DNA of 17,194 nucleotides from Acidobacteriota bacterium (lineage in GTDB: Bacteria; Acidobacteriota; Terriglobia; Terriglobales; Acidobacteriaceae), in assembly GCA_021778315.1 (NCBI GenBank), contig JAJYCQ010000037.1, forward strand, positions 1 to 17,194, in the 5' to 3' direction. Every line of letters starts with the position of its first letter. Position 1 is the first letter of the stretch. The position numbers were made by a program, and so were the translations under genes. Below are positions 1-5,774 of this stretch, one piece after another. The notes beneath the pieces were generated by a model. The model was not told where the DNA came from. It did no database searches and saw only the letters and a program-made list of their open reading frames with translations.

Positions 1-44
1 TCTCGACTGTACACCGTCAGTCGGGCATGCTTGTGATAGTCCAT
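1..44 (-). CDS. IS481-family transposase, N-terminal fragment (continues off the window)
   Basis: Reading leftward from the ATG at 44, the frame gives MDYHKHARLTVYSR and then leaves the window. This matches the characteristic opening of IS481-family DDE transposases (M-x-x-H-K-x-A-R-L-T-x-x-x-R), which precedes a helix-turn-helix and an rve-type integrase domain. A good Shine-Dalgarno, AGGAGAG, lies at 48-54, three bases before the ATG. Only 14 residues are visible, so whether the transposase is intact cannot be judged. The family call rests on this short signature plus the CTAG target at the element end. Other IS3/IS481-like transposases are possible but less likely. Confidence 0.65.
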   Translation of the reverse strand, partial: MDYHKHARLTVYSR

Positions 45-127
45 CGGCTCTCCTGTTCCGCTGTGTCTTCGCAAACCCAGCTTCCCAGTTCTTGCGCCGA
101 TGGACAACAACCTATTGAAACTTCACA
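1..127 (-). mobile_element. IS481-family insertion sequence, terminal part (truncated by window edge)
   Basis: The left end of the window holds the 5' end of an insertion sequence read on the minus strand. It has a terminus beginning TGTGAAG (read inward from 127), about 80 bases of leader, an AGGAGAG ribosome site and the first codons of a transposase. The base after the terminus starts the hexamer CCTAGC at 128-133. This fits the NCTAGN target known for IS481-type elements. The other end, the matching inverted repeat and the second copy of the target lie outside the window, so the boundary at 127 is inferred from the TGT start and the CTAG alone. Confidence 0.7.
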
Positions 128-155
128 CCTAGCTTCTAGCTAAGAGCTAAAAGGC
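128..155. repeat. Short heptanucleotide repeat beside the IS end, containing CTAG
   Basis: Between the IS terminus and the nuclease stop codon lie three heptads in a row: GCTTCTA (132-138), GCTAAGA (139-145) and GCTAAAA (146-152), then GGC. On the minus strand they read TTTTAGC, TCTTAGC and TAGAAGC. The same heptad family forms the array at 12776-12812. The segment contains two CTAG tetramers (129-132 and 137-140), and the IS terminus abuts the first. Confidence 0.6.
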
Positions 156-159
156 TGGG

Positions 160-1140
160 CTACTGTGGGCCGTGGTATTCGTCTACTGGGTCGGCGGAGT
201 GGGCCCAGGCGGAGTTGATGAGGTTGCGGAGTTCGATGGCTCCGGCGGCGAGACGCTCCTCGGTGAAGGTCTTAGCTTCAGGGGTCCCGGCTGCGGTAAA
301 GCCTCCGGATTTTTCCAGCTGGTAGGTTCGCTCGACTAGCGTGCTGGTGTGGTGAAGGTAGGCGAGGTAGCTGGTCCACTCGTCGGCGAAGACTTCGGGT
401 GTGGAGGCGGCGACGAGGGGGGCTACGTCGGCGGGCTTGATGTTGGCGGTGACGTAGATGGTCTCGAATTGGGAGTGGATCTTGTGGTCGGTGGTGTAGC
501 CGTTGGGGTTGGGGCCGACCCAGCCGTTGTACTGGATGGTGGTGTGCAGAGGCTGGGAGCCGTCGGCGACGTAGTGGCCTAGCCAGCCGGCGTCGAAGAG
601 GATGGCGGTTTCGACGGGAGCGGTGTTCTGGTGGGCGGCGAGGAGCTTGCGGTACTCGCGGAAGTCTACCTTGAGGCGCTGCCAGACCTCTTCAACTTGC
701 CAGGGCTGCATGCCTGCTTTTTCAGGGGTGAGAGGGAGCGTGGGGTTGGCGGCTTGCGCGGCGGCGAGGGCTCGGATGAAGTCGTAACGCTTGCGGGGGA
801 GCATCTTGCCGTCGGGGTTGCAGCCGGGGAGGGAGGGGGAGCAGGGGAGCTGGGCGAGGTCGGCGTACTCGAGGTCGATGAAGTGGTCGGGGGCCTGGGT
901 TTGGGAGAGCTCGTCCTCGGCGCGGTTGCGCCAGCGGTCGGGCTCGGGGCCGAGATACTCGAGGGTGTCGAGCGCGCTGGAGGTGCGGAGGAAGGAGGGA
1001 ACGTCGGAGGGGAGGTATTGCGCGGCGAGACGGTTGATGAGCATGTGGCCGTCGCGGCCCCAGGCGTGGGCGGCGGGAGCGGTGAGGAGGGGGAGGAGCG
1101 TGGTGGCCAGGGCGATGCGGATGAAGGTGAGGCGGGGCAT
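160..1140 (-). CDS. S1/P1-type nuclease, secreted
   Basis: A 326-residue zinc-dependent phosphodiesterase of the S1/P1 nuclease family, which cleaves single-stranded DNA and RNA outside the cytoplasm. The N-terminus is a clear signal peptide: MPRLTFIRIA, a hydrophobic stretch, then cleavage after AHA. The mature protein would begin with W27, the tryptophan whose amino group ligates zinc in this family, followed by H32. Other ligand motifs are DHF (85-87), H-x-x-x-D-x-x-x-x-x-H at 189-199 (HYVADGSQPLH) and HSQFE (222-226). The frame stays open upstream to 1359, but the start at 1140 is preferred because it opens the signal peptide directly and has a -10-like TATACT six bases before it. No Shine-Dalgarno is visible. 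It is divergent from the small membrane protein at 1184, and its stop lies next to heptad repeats and the IS. Confidence 0.9.
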   Translation of the reverse strand: MPRLTFIRIALATTLLPLLTAPAAHAWGRDGHMLINRLAAQYLPSDVPSFLRTSSALDTLEYLGPEPDRWRNRAEDELSQTQAPDHFIDLEYADLAQLPCSPSLPGCNPDGKMLPRKRYDFIRALAAAQAANPTLPLTPEKAGMQPWQVEEVWQRLKVDFREYRKLLAAHQNTAPVETAILFDAGWLGHYVADGSQPLHTTIQYNGWVGPNPNGYTTDHKIHSQFETIYVTANIKPADVAPLVAASTPEVFADEWTSYLAYLHHTSTLVERTYQLEKSGGFTAAGTPEAKTFTEERLAAGAIELRNLINSAWAHSADPVDEYHGPQ

Positions 1141-1146
1141 GGGGAG

Positions 1147-1175
1147 AGTATAAGTTGGCGCCGTTACCGGGTCAT
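1147..1175 (-). promoter_or_regulatory. Candidate promoter of the S1/P1 nuclease (leaderless)
   Basis: On the minus strand, ATGACC (1170-1175) and TATACT (1147-1152) are separated by 17 bases. The -10 ends six bases before the ATG at 1140, so transcription would begin at or next to the start codon. This explains the missing Shine-Dalgarno. The -35 matches consensus at four of six positions. No transcription data support this. Confidence 0.4.
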
Positions 1176-1183
1176 AATGGCTC

Positions 1184-1666
1184 ATGCTTTTTATTGATTG
1201 GCGTGAAGTTGGCATAGTTCTTAGCTTGCTGAGCATCACCGCGCTCGCGGTGGCGGTCAGTGTCTTTGTGCGTCGATCGAAGTTGCTCGTGAAGATCTTG
1301 GTTGGCGTCATCGCAACCCCAATTGGGGCTGCGGCATGCGTGGCTCTATTGATGGTCATGATGTTTATTTCTATCGATTGGAATCATCATTCCCAACCGC
1401 TATTCTCGCCCAATGGAAAGGTAGCGGCTCGGATCAACTATTGGAGTGGCTTTGGTAATAGCGGTGGATCTGACGTTGTTTTGCATTCGGCGCACGGACT
1501 ATGGACAAAGAGGGTCTTTGACAGCGTTGAAGACATTCCCGTCGAGAATCTCGTTTGGAGGAGTGACAAAGAACTCTGGATCTATTATTCGCCCGATGCC
1601 GGTTATTCGCGGTGCATCAGTTCAAGCTCGATTTCCGTTCGCTGTGTTGCTATAGCGGCGAAATAA
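1184..1666 (+). CDS. Hypothetical membrane-anchored protein, two N-terminal TM helices
   Basis: A 160-residue protein I cannot assign. Residues about 9-29 and 36-62 are hydrophobic and look like two membrane helices separated by RRSKLL. The remaining ~95 residues form a soluble domain with FSPNGKVAARINYW near 74-87 and a Trp/Tyr-rich end (LWIYYSPDAGYSRC), resembling small proteins that describe a displayed value or state but without a motif I can name. Codon use differs from all neighbours: it is much poorer in G-ending codons and richer in T- and A-ending ones. This suggests recent acquisition or relaxed selection. There is no Shine-Dalgarno. A CATAAT lies five bases before the ATG and could be a -10. 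It sits alone between divergent and convergent neighbours, so context gives no functional hint. Confidence 0.65.
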   Translation: MLFIDWREVGIVLSLLSITALAVAVSVFVRRSKLLVKILVGVIATPIGAAACVALLMVMMFISIDWNHHSQPLFSPNGKVAARINYWSGFGNSGGSDVVLHSAHGLWTKRVFDSVEDIPVENLVWRSDKELWIYYSPDAGYSRCISSSSISVRCVAIAAK

Positions 1667-1715
1667 GTTGGGATAAGAGGCGTTGGAGTGTGGCGGTGTG
1701 ACGTGCGGATATGTC

Positions 1716-1799
1716 GGGCCTTCAGCCCTTGAGATCGTTGGGGGCCTTCACCTAGGCCTTTGGCCTAGGCTGTGATGTGTCGGGGCCATTGGCCCTTTT
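1716..1799. repeat. Block of three tandem hairpins, REP-like intergenic element
   Basis: Three compact inverted repeats lie in 84 bases: GGGC-cttca-GCCC (1716-1728), CCTAGGCC-ttt-GGCCTAGG (1751-1769, a perfect 8-bp stem) and GGGCC-att-GGCCC (1783-1795). The third is followed by TTTT. The modular arrangement and the small loops look like a dispersed intergenic repeat rather than a single terminator. I recall similar elements from related genomes, but copy number cannot be checked from one window. Confidence 0.6.
1783..1799 (+). terminator. Possible Rho-independent terminator of the 1184-1666 gene
   Basis: A 5-bp GC stem (GGGCC/GGCCC) with a three-base loop is followed by four T residues on the plus strand. 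It lies about 117 bases after the stop of the small membrane protein. On the minus strand, toward the pncB side, no T-run follows the stem. The short U-tract makes this a weak terminator. Confidence 0.35.
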
Positions 1800-1822
1800 G
1801 TTTGCTGGTGGTCCTGGTTGGG

Positions 1823-3160
1823 TTAGACGAGGACGGGGAGTTCGGTTTGGACTGGGGTGTTGAATGCCTGGCGGTAGCGGGCTATGGCTTCGGCGGGGCC
1901 GGTGGATTTGTTGGGGTTGTCGGAGAGCTTTACGGTGGGGATACCGTTGGCGCTGGTGAGTTTGCAGACCAGGGAGATGGGCTCGAAGGTGTCTTCGTTG
2001 CGGGGGTGGCAGCCGCGGAAGTCGTTGGTGAGGAGGGTTCCCCAGCCGGCGGAGAAACGGATGCGGCCGTTGAAGTGTTGGTGGAGGTCGACGATGACGG
2101 AGGCGTCGAGGCCGTCGGAGGCGATGAGGCGTTTGGTGCGAGGGTCCTGGCCGTGCTGGAGGAGCCAGGCGATGTACTCGTCGCCGGCGAGGAAGGGGTC
2201 TTTGGAGTCGACGCGCTCGCCGGTCCAGGTGGCGACCCAGCTGGGTGCTCCGGCGAGGAACTGGGTGGTGCCGAAGGTGTCGGGGAGAAGGATGAGGAGC
2301 TCGTTGTTGTAGGACTGACGCCAGAGTTCGAGGACTTTATATTGCGAGGCGCGGAGGTCGGCGTCGGAGCCTCGGGAGGCGATGGCGGCCATGGCCATGG
2401 GTAGTTCATGGGCGTTGGTGCCGATGGCTTCGAGATCGTGTTTGTAGGCGAGGGCGGTGTTGGAGGTTCCGGAAAAACGGGCTTCCTTTTTAGCGGAGGG
2501 GTGGTCGCCGTTGAGGGCGGTGGAGAGGGCTTCGACGCAGTACTCCTGCCAGAGGAAGGAGTGGCGACGGCGAGTTCCGAAGTCGGAGAGACGGAGACCT
2601 TCGACCTGGCGAAGCTGCTCGATTTTGTCCCAGAGGCGGGTCTTGGCGCGGGCGTAGAGGACGTCGAGCTCGAGCTCGTTGAGGGTGGCGAGGGCGGCGC
2701 GGGTCTTCATCTCAGAGACGATGGCGAGGGAGTAGACCTCCCACATGGTGACGTCGGTCCAGAGGCCGGAGAAGCGGATGATGAACTGACCGTCGGCCTC
2801 AGTGATGTCGTAGTCGGAGAGACGGAAGTCGTGCTCGAGCCAGGTGAGGAAGTCGGGGTGGAAGATTTGCTTGGTGCCGTAGAAGGTGTTGCCGGTTAGC
2901 CAAACGAGTTCGCTGCGGCGGAGGCGGAGCTGGCGGACGTGGTCGAGCTGGTCGCGTAGGGCGGAGGTGGAGATGCGGTCGGCGAGGCGGACGCGGAGGG
3001 TTCGGTTGTGGATCTCGCTGGTGACGTGGGTGGTGGGGAAGTTTTTCCAGATGAACTGGAGCATGAGGAGCTTATAGAAGTCGGTGTCGAGGAGGGAGCG
3101 GACGATGGGGTCGAGCTTCCAGTTGTGGTTGTGCGCGCGCTCGGCGAAGTTGACGTTCAT
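1823..3160 (-). CDS. pncB: Nicotinate phosphoribosyltransferase
   Basis: A 445-residue enzyme that joins nicotinate to PRPP with ATP hydrolysis, giving nicotinate mononucleotide, the first step of the Preiss-Handler NAD salvage route. Recognisable family segments are LLDTDFYKLLMLQFIW near the N-terminus, DFGTRRRHS (about 193-200), GTSNTAL (about 231-237), GTNAHELPMAM with the conserved His at about 251 (the phosphorylated His in this family), and a later GWGTLLTNDF. It is somewhat longer than the ~400-residue E. coli enzyme. The frame extends to 3199 through a TTG, but the ATG at 3160 is preferred because it has a well-spaced -35/-10 just upstream. It is monocistronic, divergent from the oxidoreductase at 3315, with a 19-bp inverted repeat in the shared upstream region that may be an operator. 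Confidence 0.95.
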   Translation of the reverse strand: MNVNFAERAHNHNWKLDPIVRSLLDTDFYKLLMLQFIWKNFPTTHVTSEIHNRTLRVRLADRISTSALRDQLDHVRQLRLRRSELVWLTGNTFYGTKQIFHPDFLTWLEHDFRLSDYDITEADGQFIIRFSGLWTDVTMWEVYSLAIVSEMKTRAALATLNELELDVLYARAKTRLWDKIEQLRQVEGLRLSDFGTRRRHSFLWQEYCVEALSTALNGDHPSAKKEARFSGTSNTALAYKHDLEAIGTNAHELPMAMAAIASRGSDADLRASQYKVLELWRQSYNNELLILLPDTFGTTQFLAGAPSWVATWTGERVDSKDPFLAGDEYIAWLLQHGQDPRTKRLIASDGLDASVIVDLHQHFNGRIRFSAGWGTLLTNDFRGCHPRNEDTFEPISLVCKLTSANGIPTVKLSDNPNKSTGPAEAIARYRQAFNTPVQTELPVLV

Positions 3161-3170
3161 AGCTAGAGCA

Positions 3171-3199
3171 AGGGTAGCGAAGCGGGGGCGGTGCGCCAA
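3171..3199 (-). promoter_or_regulatory. Candidate pncB promoter, near-leaderless
   Basis: On the minus strand, TTGGCG (3194-3199) and TACCCT (3171-3176) are exactly 17 bases apart. The -10 lies ten bases before the ATG, giving a leader of only a few bases. No Shine-Dalgarno is present, consistent with leaderless translation. Prediction from consensus only. Confidence 0.45.
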
Positions 3200-3204
3200 C
3201 TAAT

Positions 3205-3223
3205 TCGTGAAAATAGTTCACGA
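3205..3223. promoter_or_regulatory. Inverted repeat, likely operator between pncB and the oxidoreductase
   Basis: TCGTGAA and TTCACGA form perfect 7-bp arms around the 5-bp centre AATAG. The repeat lies five bases upstream of the proposed pncB -35 and about 50 bases before the TACAAT of the opposite gene, a typical place for a dimeric regulator. I cannot assign the regulator. A short hairpin without regulatory role is the alternative, but there is no U-tract. Confidence 0.45.
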
Positions 3224-3274
3224 GGAGCTTGGGATGACACGGAGGCCACTCGCTCGCCGACAGCCTGAGAGGGG

Positions 3275-3280
3275 TACAAT
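3275..3280 (+). promoter_or_regulatory. Candidate -10 element for the Gfo/Idh/MocA gene
   Basis: TACAAT lies 34 bases before the ATG at 3315, leaving room for the strong Shine-Dalgarno at 3302-3309. No convincing -35 is found at 16-18 bases upstream, so an activator may be needed or the call may be wrong. Confidence 0.3.
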
Positions 3281-3314
3281 TCAAGGCGATTGGTGGTGAT
3301 GAAGGAGGGTACGC

Positions 3315-4433
3315 ATGAGGTTATCGCGACGGGAGTTTTCGGGGCTGGTTTCGAAGCTGGGGGCGTTGGGGTTGGCGGCGCGGATGGTGCCCGGTGGGCT
3401 GGCGGGCGCGCAGGCTGGGATGCCGAAGGTGGGGTACTGCGTGATTGGGCTGGGGAGGATTGCGGACCACTTTATGCGGGGAGTGAAGGACAGTTCGACG
3501 TCGAAGATTACGGGGCTGGTGAGTGGGCATCGCGATAAGGCGGAGCGGTTGGCGGCGCAGTATGGTGTGCCGACGAGCTCGATTTACAGCTATGAAGATA
3601 TGGACCGGATGCGCGAGAACAAGGCGATCGATGCGGTGTATGTCGCGCTGCCGAACAGCATGCATGCGGAGTATACGATCCGGTCGGCGAAGGCGGGGAA
3701 GCATGTGTTGTGTGAGAAGCCGATGTCAACTTCGGTGAAGGATGCAAAGGCGATGATTGCGGCTTGCGAGGCGGCGAAGGTGAAGCTGATGATCGCGTAC
3801 CGGCTGCACTACGAGCCCACGACGCGGAGGGCGATCAAGCTGATCCGCGATGGGATGCTGGGGCAGGTGCAGTCGATTGTGAGTGCGAATGGATTTAATG
3901 AGCGGGCGGGGGAATGGAGGCTGGATAAAAAATTGGCGGGTGGAGGGCCGCTGATGGATGTGGGGATCTATTGCCTGAATGCGACGAGGTACCTGACGGG
4001 CGAGGAGCCGACGAAGTTTGAGGCGGTGGTGTCGACGATTGATAAGGATGGGCGGTTTGATTCGGTGGAGGAGAATACGTCGTGGACGACGCAGTTTCCT
4101 TCGGGGATTGAGGCGACGTGCACGACGACGTATGGGGCACAGATGCCGGGGTTTTATAAAGTGTTTGGAGCGAAGGGGTGGCTGGAGGTGGACAACTTCG
4201 GGTATGACGGGCTGCGGTTGCTGGCGGAGTTCAGGGATGGCAAGAACGAAGTGGTGAAGCTGGATGAGTTGAATGCGGAGAAAGATCCGGAGCAGTTTGT
4301 GCGGCAGGTGGATCATTTTTCGAAGTGCATTCGGACGGGGCGGACTCCGGATACGGCGGGCGAAGAGGGGTTGCGGGATATGGAGTACATGCAGGATATT
4401 TACCGGGCTGCGGGAATAGAGGCGCTGGCGTAG
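3315..4433 (+). CDS. Gfo/Idh/MocA-family oxidoreductase with Tat-type signal
   Basis: A 372-residue NAD(P)-dependent sugar-type dehydrogenase resembling glucose-fructose oxidoreductase. The N-terminus carries SRREF (4-8) followed by a hydrophobic segment and an Ala-rich end near GAQAG, a twin-arginine export signal, so the enzyme probably folds with its cofactor and acts in the periplasm. The Rossmann motif is IGLGRIADHF (44-53). The CEKPM motif (133-137) gives the catalytic Lys135, and GGGPLMDVGIYC gives Asp215 and Tyr219, at the spacing of the Asp/Tyr pair in Zymomonas glucose-fructose oxidoreductase. The substrate cannot be read from sequence. An AAGGAGGG Shine-Dalgarno five bases before the ATG fixes the start. 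The next gene follows after 117 bases with no visible terminator. Confidence 0.9.
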   Translation: MRLSRREFSGLVSKLGALGLAARMVPGGLAGAQAGMPKVGYCVIGLGRIADHFMRGVKDSSTSKITGLVSGHRDKAERLAAQYGVPTSSIYSYEDMDRMRENKAIDAVYVALPNSMHAEYTIRSAKAGKHVLCEKPMSTSVKDAKAMIAACEAAKVKLMIAYRLHYEPTTRRAIKLIRDGMLGQVQSIVSANGFNERAGEWRLDKKLAGGGPLMDVGIYCLNATRYLTGEEPTKFEAVVSTIDKDGRFDSVEENTSWTTQFPSGIEATCTTTYGAQMPGFYKVFGAKGWLEVDNFGYDGLRLLAEFRDGKNEVVKLDELNAEKDPEQFVRQVDHFSKCIRTGRTPDTAGEEGLRDMEYMQDIYRAAGIEALA

Positions 4434-4550
4434 GCGGGATGGAATCGACCGATGCGCTGAAGCATGCATGGGGATGGACGGCTGGCGACCGGGAAATTCA
4501 CAGAATTGGCGCGTGTGGATTGGGTGGGACGCGATATTCTTGTAAGTGAT

Positions 4551-5612
4551 ATGACAACCAAAAAAGAACTGCTCAAAACTCCTATTCAGCACATCGACAT
4601 CAAGCAGCATAACGTGGTGGGGCTGGTCGACGCGATGGCGTCGATGGCCTATAGCTCGCGCGACCTGGCGCGGGCCGCGAGTATCTACGACATGATGCTG
4701 CGCGATACCGAGTGCGGGGTAATTCTGTGCCTGGCGGGGTCGTTGATTTCGGCGGGTCTTCAGAAGGTCATTGTGGACATGGTGCGGAACAATATGGTCG
4801 ATGCGATTGTGTCGACGGGCGCGAATATTGTGGACCAGGATTTCTTTGAGGCGCTGGGGTTCAAGCACTATATGGCCGGCGATGAGTACAAGTATGGCGG
4901 CGGCGATGCGAACCTTCGCGAGTTGATGATCGACCGCATCTATGACACGTTCATCGACGAGGAAGAGTTGCGGATCTGCGATGACACGATGGCGAAGATT
5001 ACGAATTCGCTGGAGACGCGGCCTTATTCTTCGCGCGAGTTTATTGCCGAGATGGGCAAGTATTTGAGCGAGAATGGGCGGACGCCGGCGAACGGTGAGA
5101 ACGATTCGATCGTGCTGGCCTGCTATGAGAAAGATGTGCCGATCTTCTGCCCGGCGTTCTCGGATTGCTCGGCGGGGTTTGGTTTGGTGGCGCATCAGCA
5201 TGCGCGGCGCGGGAAGCCGATGGTGTCGATTGATTCGGCCAAGGATTTTTATGAGCTGACGCAGTTGAAGATTGCGAATCCGACGACGGGGCTGCTGATG
5301 ATCGGCGGCGGCGTTCCGAAGAACTTTGCGCAGGACATTGTGGTGGCCGCGGATATTCTGGGCGTTGAGGCGTCGATGCACAAGTATGCGATCCAGGTTA
5401 CGGTGGCGGATGCGCGGGATGGTGCGCTGTCTGGGTCGACGCTGAAGGAGGCTTCGAGCTGGGGCAAGGTGGATCTGACGTATGAGCAGATGGTGTTTGC
5501 CGAGGCGACGATTGCGGTGCCGCTGATTGTCGGGTATGCGTTCCATAAGGATGCGTACAAGGCGAGGACGGAGAAGAAGTTTGCGCGGGTGCTCGAGCCC
5601 GTCAATGCGTGA
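4551..5612 (+). CDS. Deoxyhypusine synthase-like protein (probable polyamine enzyme)
   Basis: A 353-residue member of the deoxyhypusine synthase family. Bacteria lack eIF5A, so the bacterial branch is thought to act on free polyamines, for example making homospermidine-type products by NAD-dependent aminobutyl or guanidinobutyl transfer. Family landmarks are STGANIVDQDF, CPAFSDCSAGFGL, MIGGGVPKNF and EASSWGK, the last ending in Lys306, equivalent to the Lys that forms the enzyme-substrate imine in human enzyme. The His pair that follows GGG-x-x-K in eukaryotic enzymes is replaced by Asn-Phe, again pointing away from an eIF5A substrate. The frame is open from 4464, but the ATG at 4551 fits the family N-terminus (MTTKKELLKTP). 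A TATTCT lies ten bases upstream and no good Shine-Dalgarno is seen. A hairpin terminator follows the gene. Exact substrate unknown. Confidence 0.85.
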   Translation: MTTKKELLKTPIQHIDIKQHNVVGLVDAMASMAYSSRDLARAASIYDMMLRDTECGVILCLAGSLISAGLQKVIVDMVRNNMVDAIVSTGANIVDQDFFEALGFKHYMAGDEYKYGGGDANLRELMIDRIYDTFIDEEELRICDDTMAKITNSLETRPYSSREFIAEMGKYLSENGRTPANGENDSIVLACYEKDVPIFCPAFSDCSAGFGLVAHQHARRGKPMVSIDSAKDFYELTQLKIANPTTGLLMIGGGVPKNFAQDIVVAADILGVEASMHKYAIQVTVADARDGALSGSTLKEASSWGKVDLTYEQMVFAEATIAVPLIVGYAFHKDAYKARTEKKFARVLEPVNA

Positions 5613-5646
5613 GTCCTGCGCGGACGGCGAGAGCTAAGAGCAGTGG

Positions 5647-5676
5647 AACGGCGGGGCTTGCGGGCTTCGCCGTTTT
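5647..5676 (+). terminator. Rho-independent terminator after the deoxyhypusine synthase-like gene
   Basis: Arms AACGGCG (5647-5653) and CGCCGTT (5668-5674) pair perfectly around a 14-base loop, and the right arm runs into TTTT (5673-5676). It lies 35 bases after the stop codon. The loop is long, so efficiency is uncertain, but position and orientation fit. Confidence 0.5.
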
Positions 5677-5774
5677 GCTTGGGGATGGGACGTCTAGGCG
5701 CGTAAATGCAGGGAACAAATAGCGGCAATGCCGTAGTTGCATCGAATGGGTTAGTTTAGGGGTTAGGGGTAGCG

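Noticed and set aside
1041..1359. Longer N-terminus of the S1/P1 nuclease, up to 1359
   Set aside because: The extra 73 residues would bury the signal peptide and overlap the divergent gene at 1184; the promoter-like TATACT also favours 1140.
3726..5546. A 606-codon open frame on the minus strand opposite the oxidoreductase and deoxyhypusine-synthase-like genes
   Set aside because: Its product is Arg/His/Ile/Leu/Pro-rich with no domain, and it spans two real genes and their gap. It is open because the sense genes rarely use codons whose complement is a stop in that frame.
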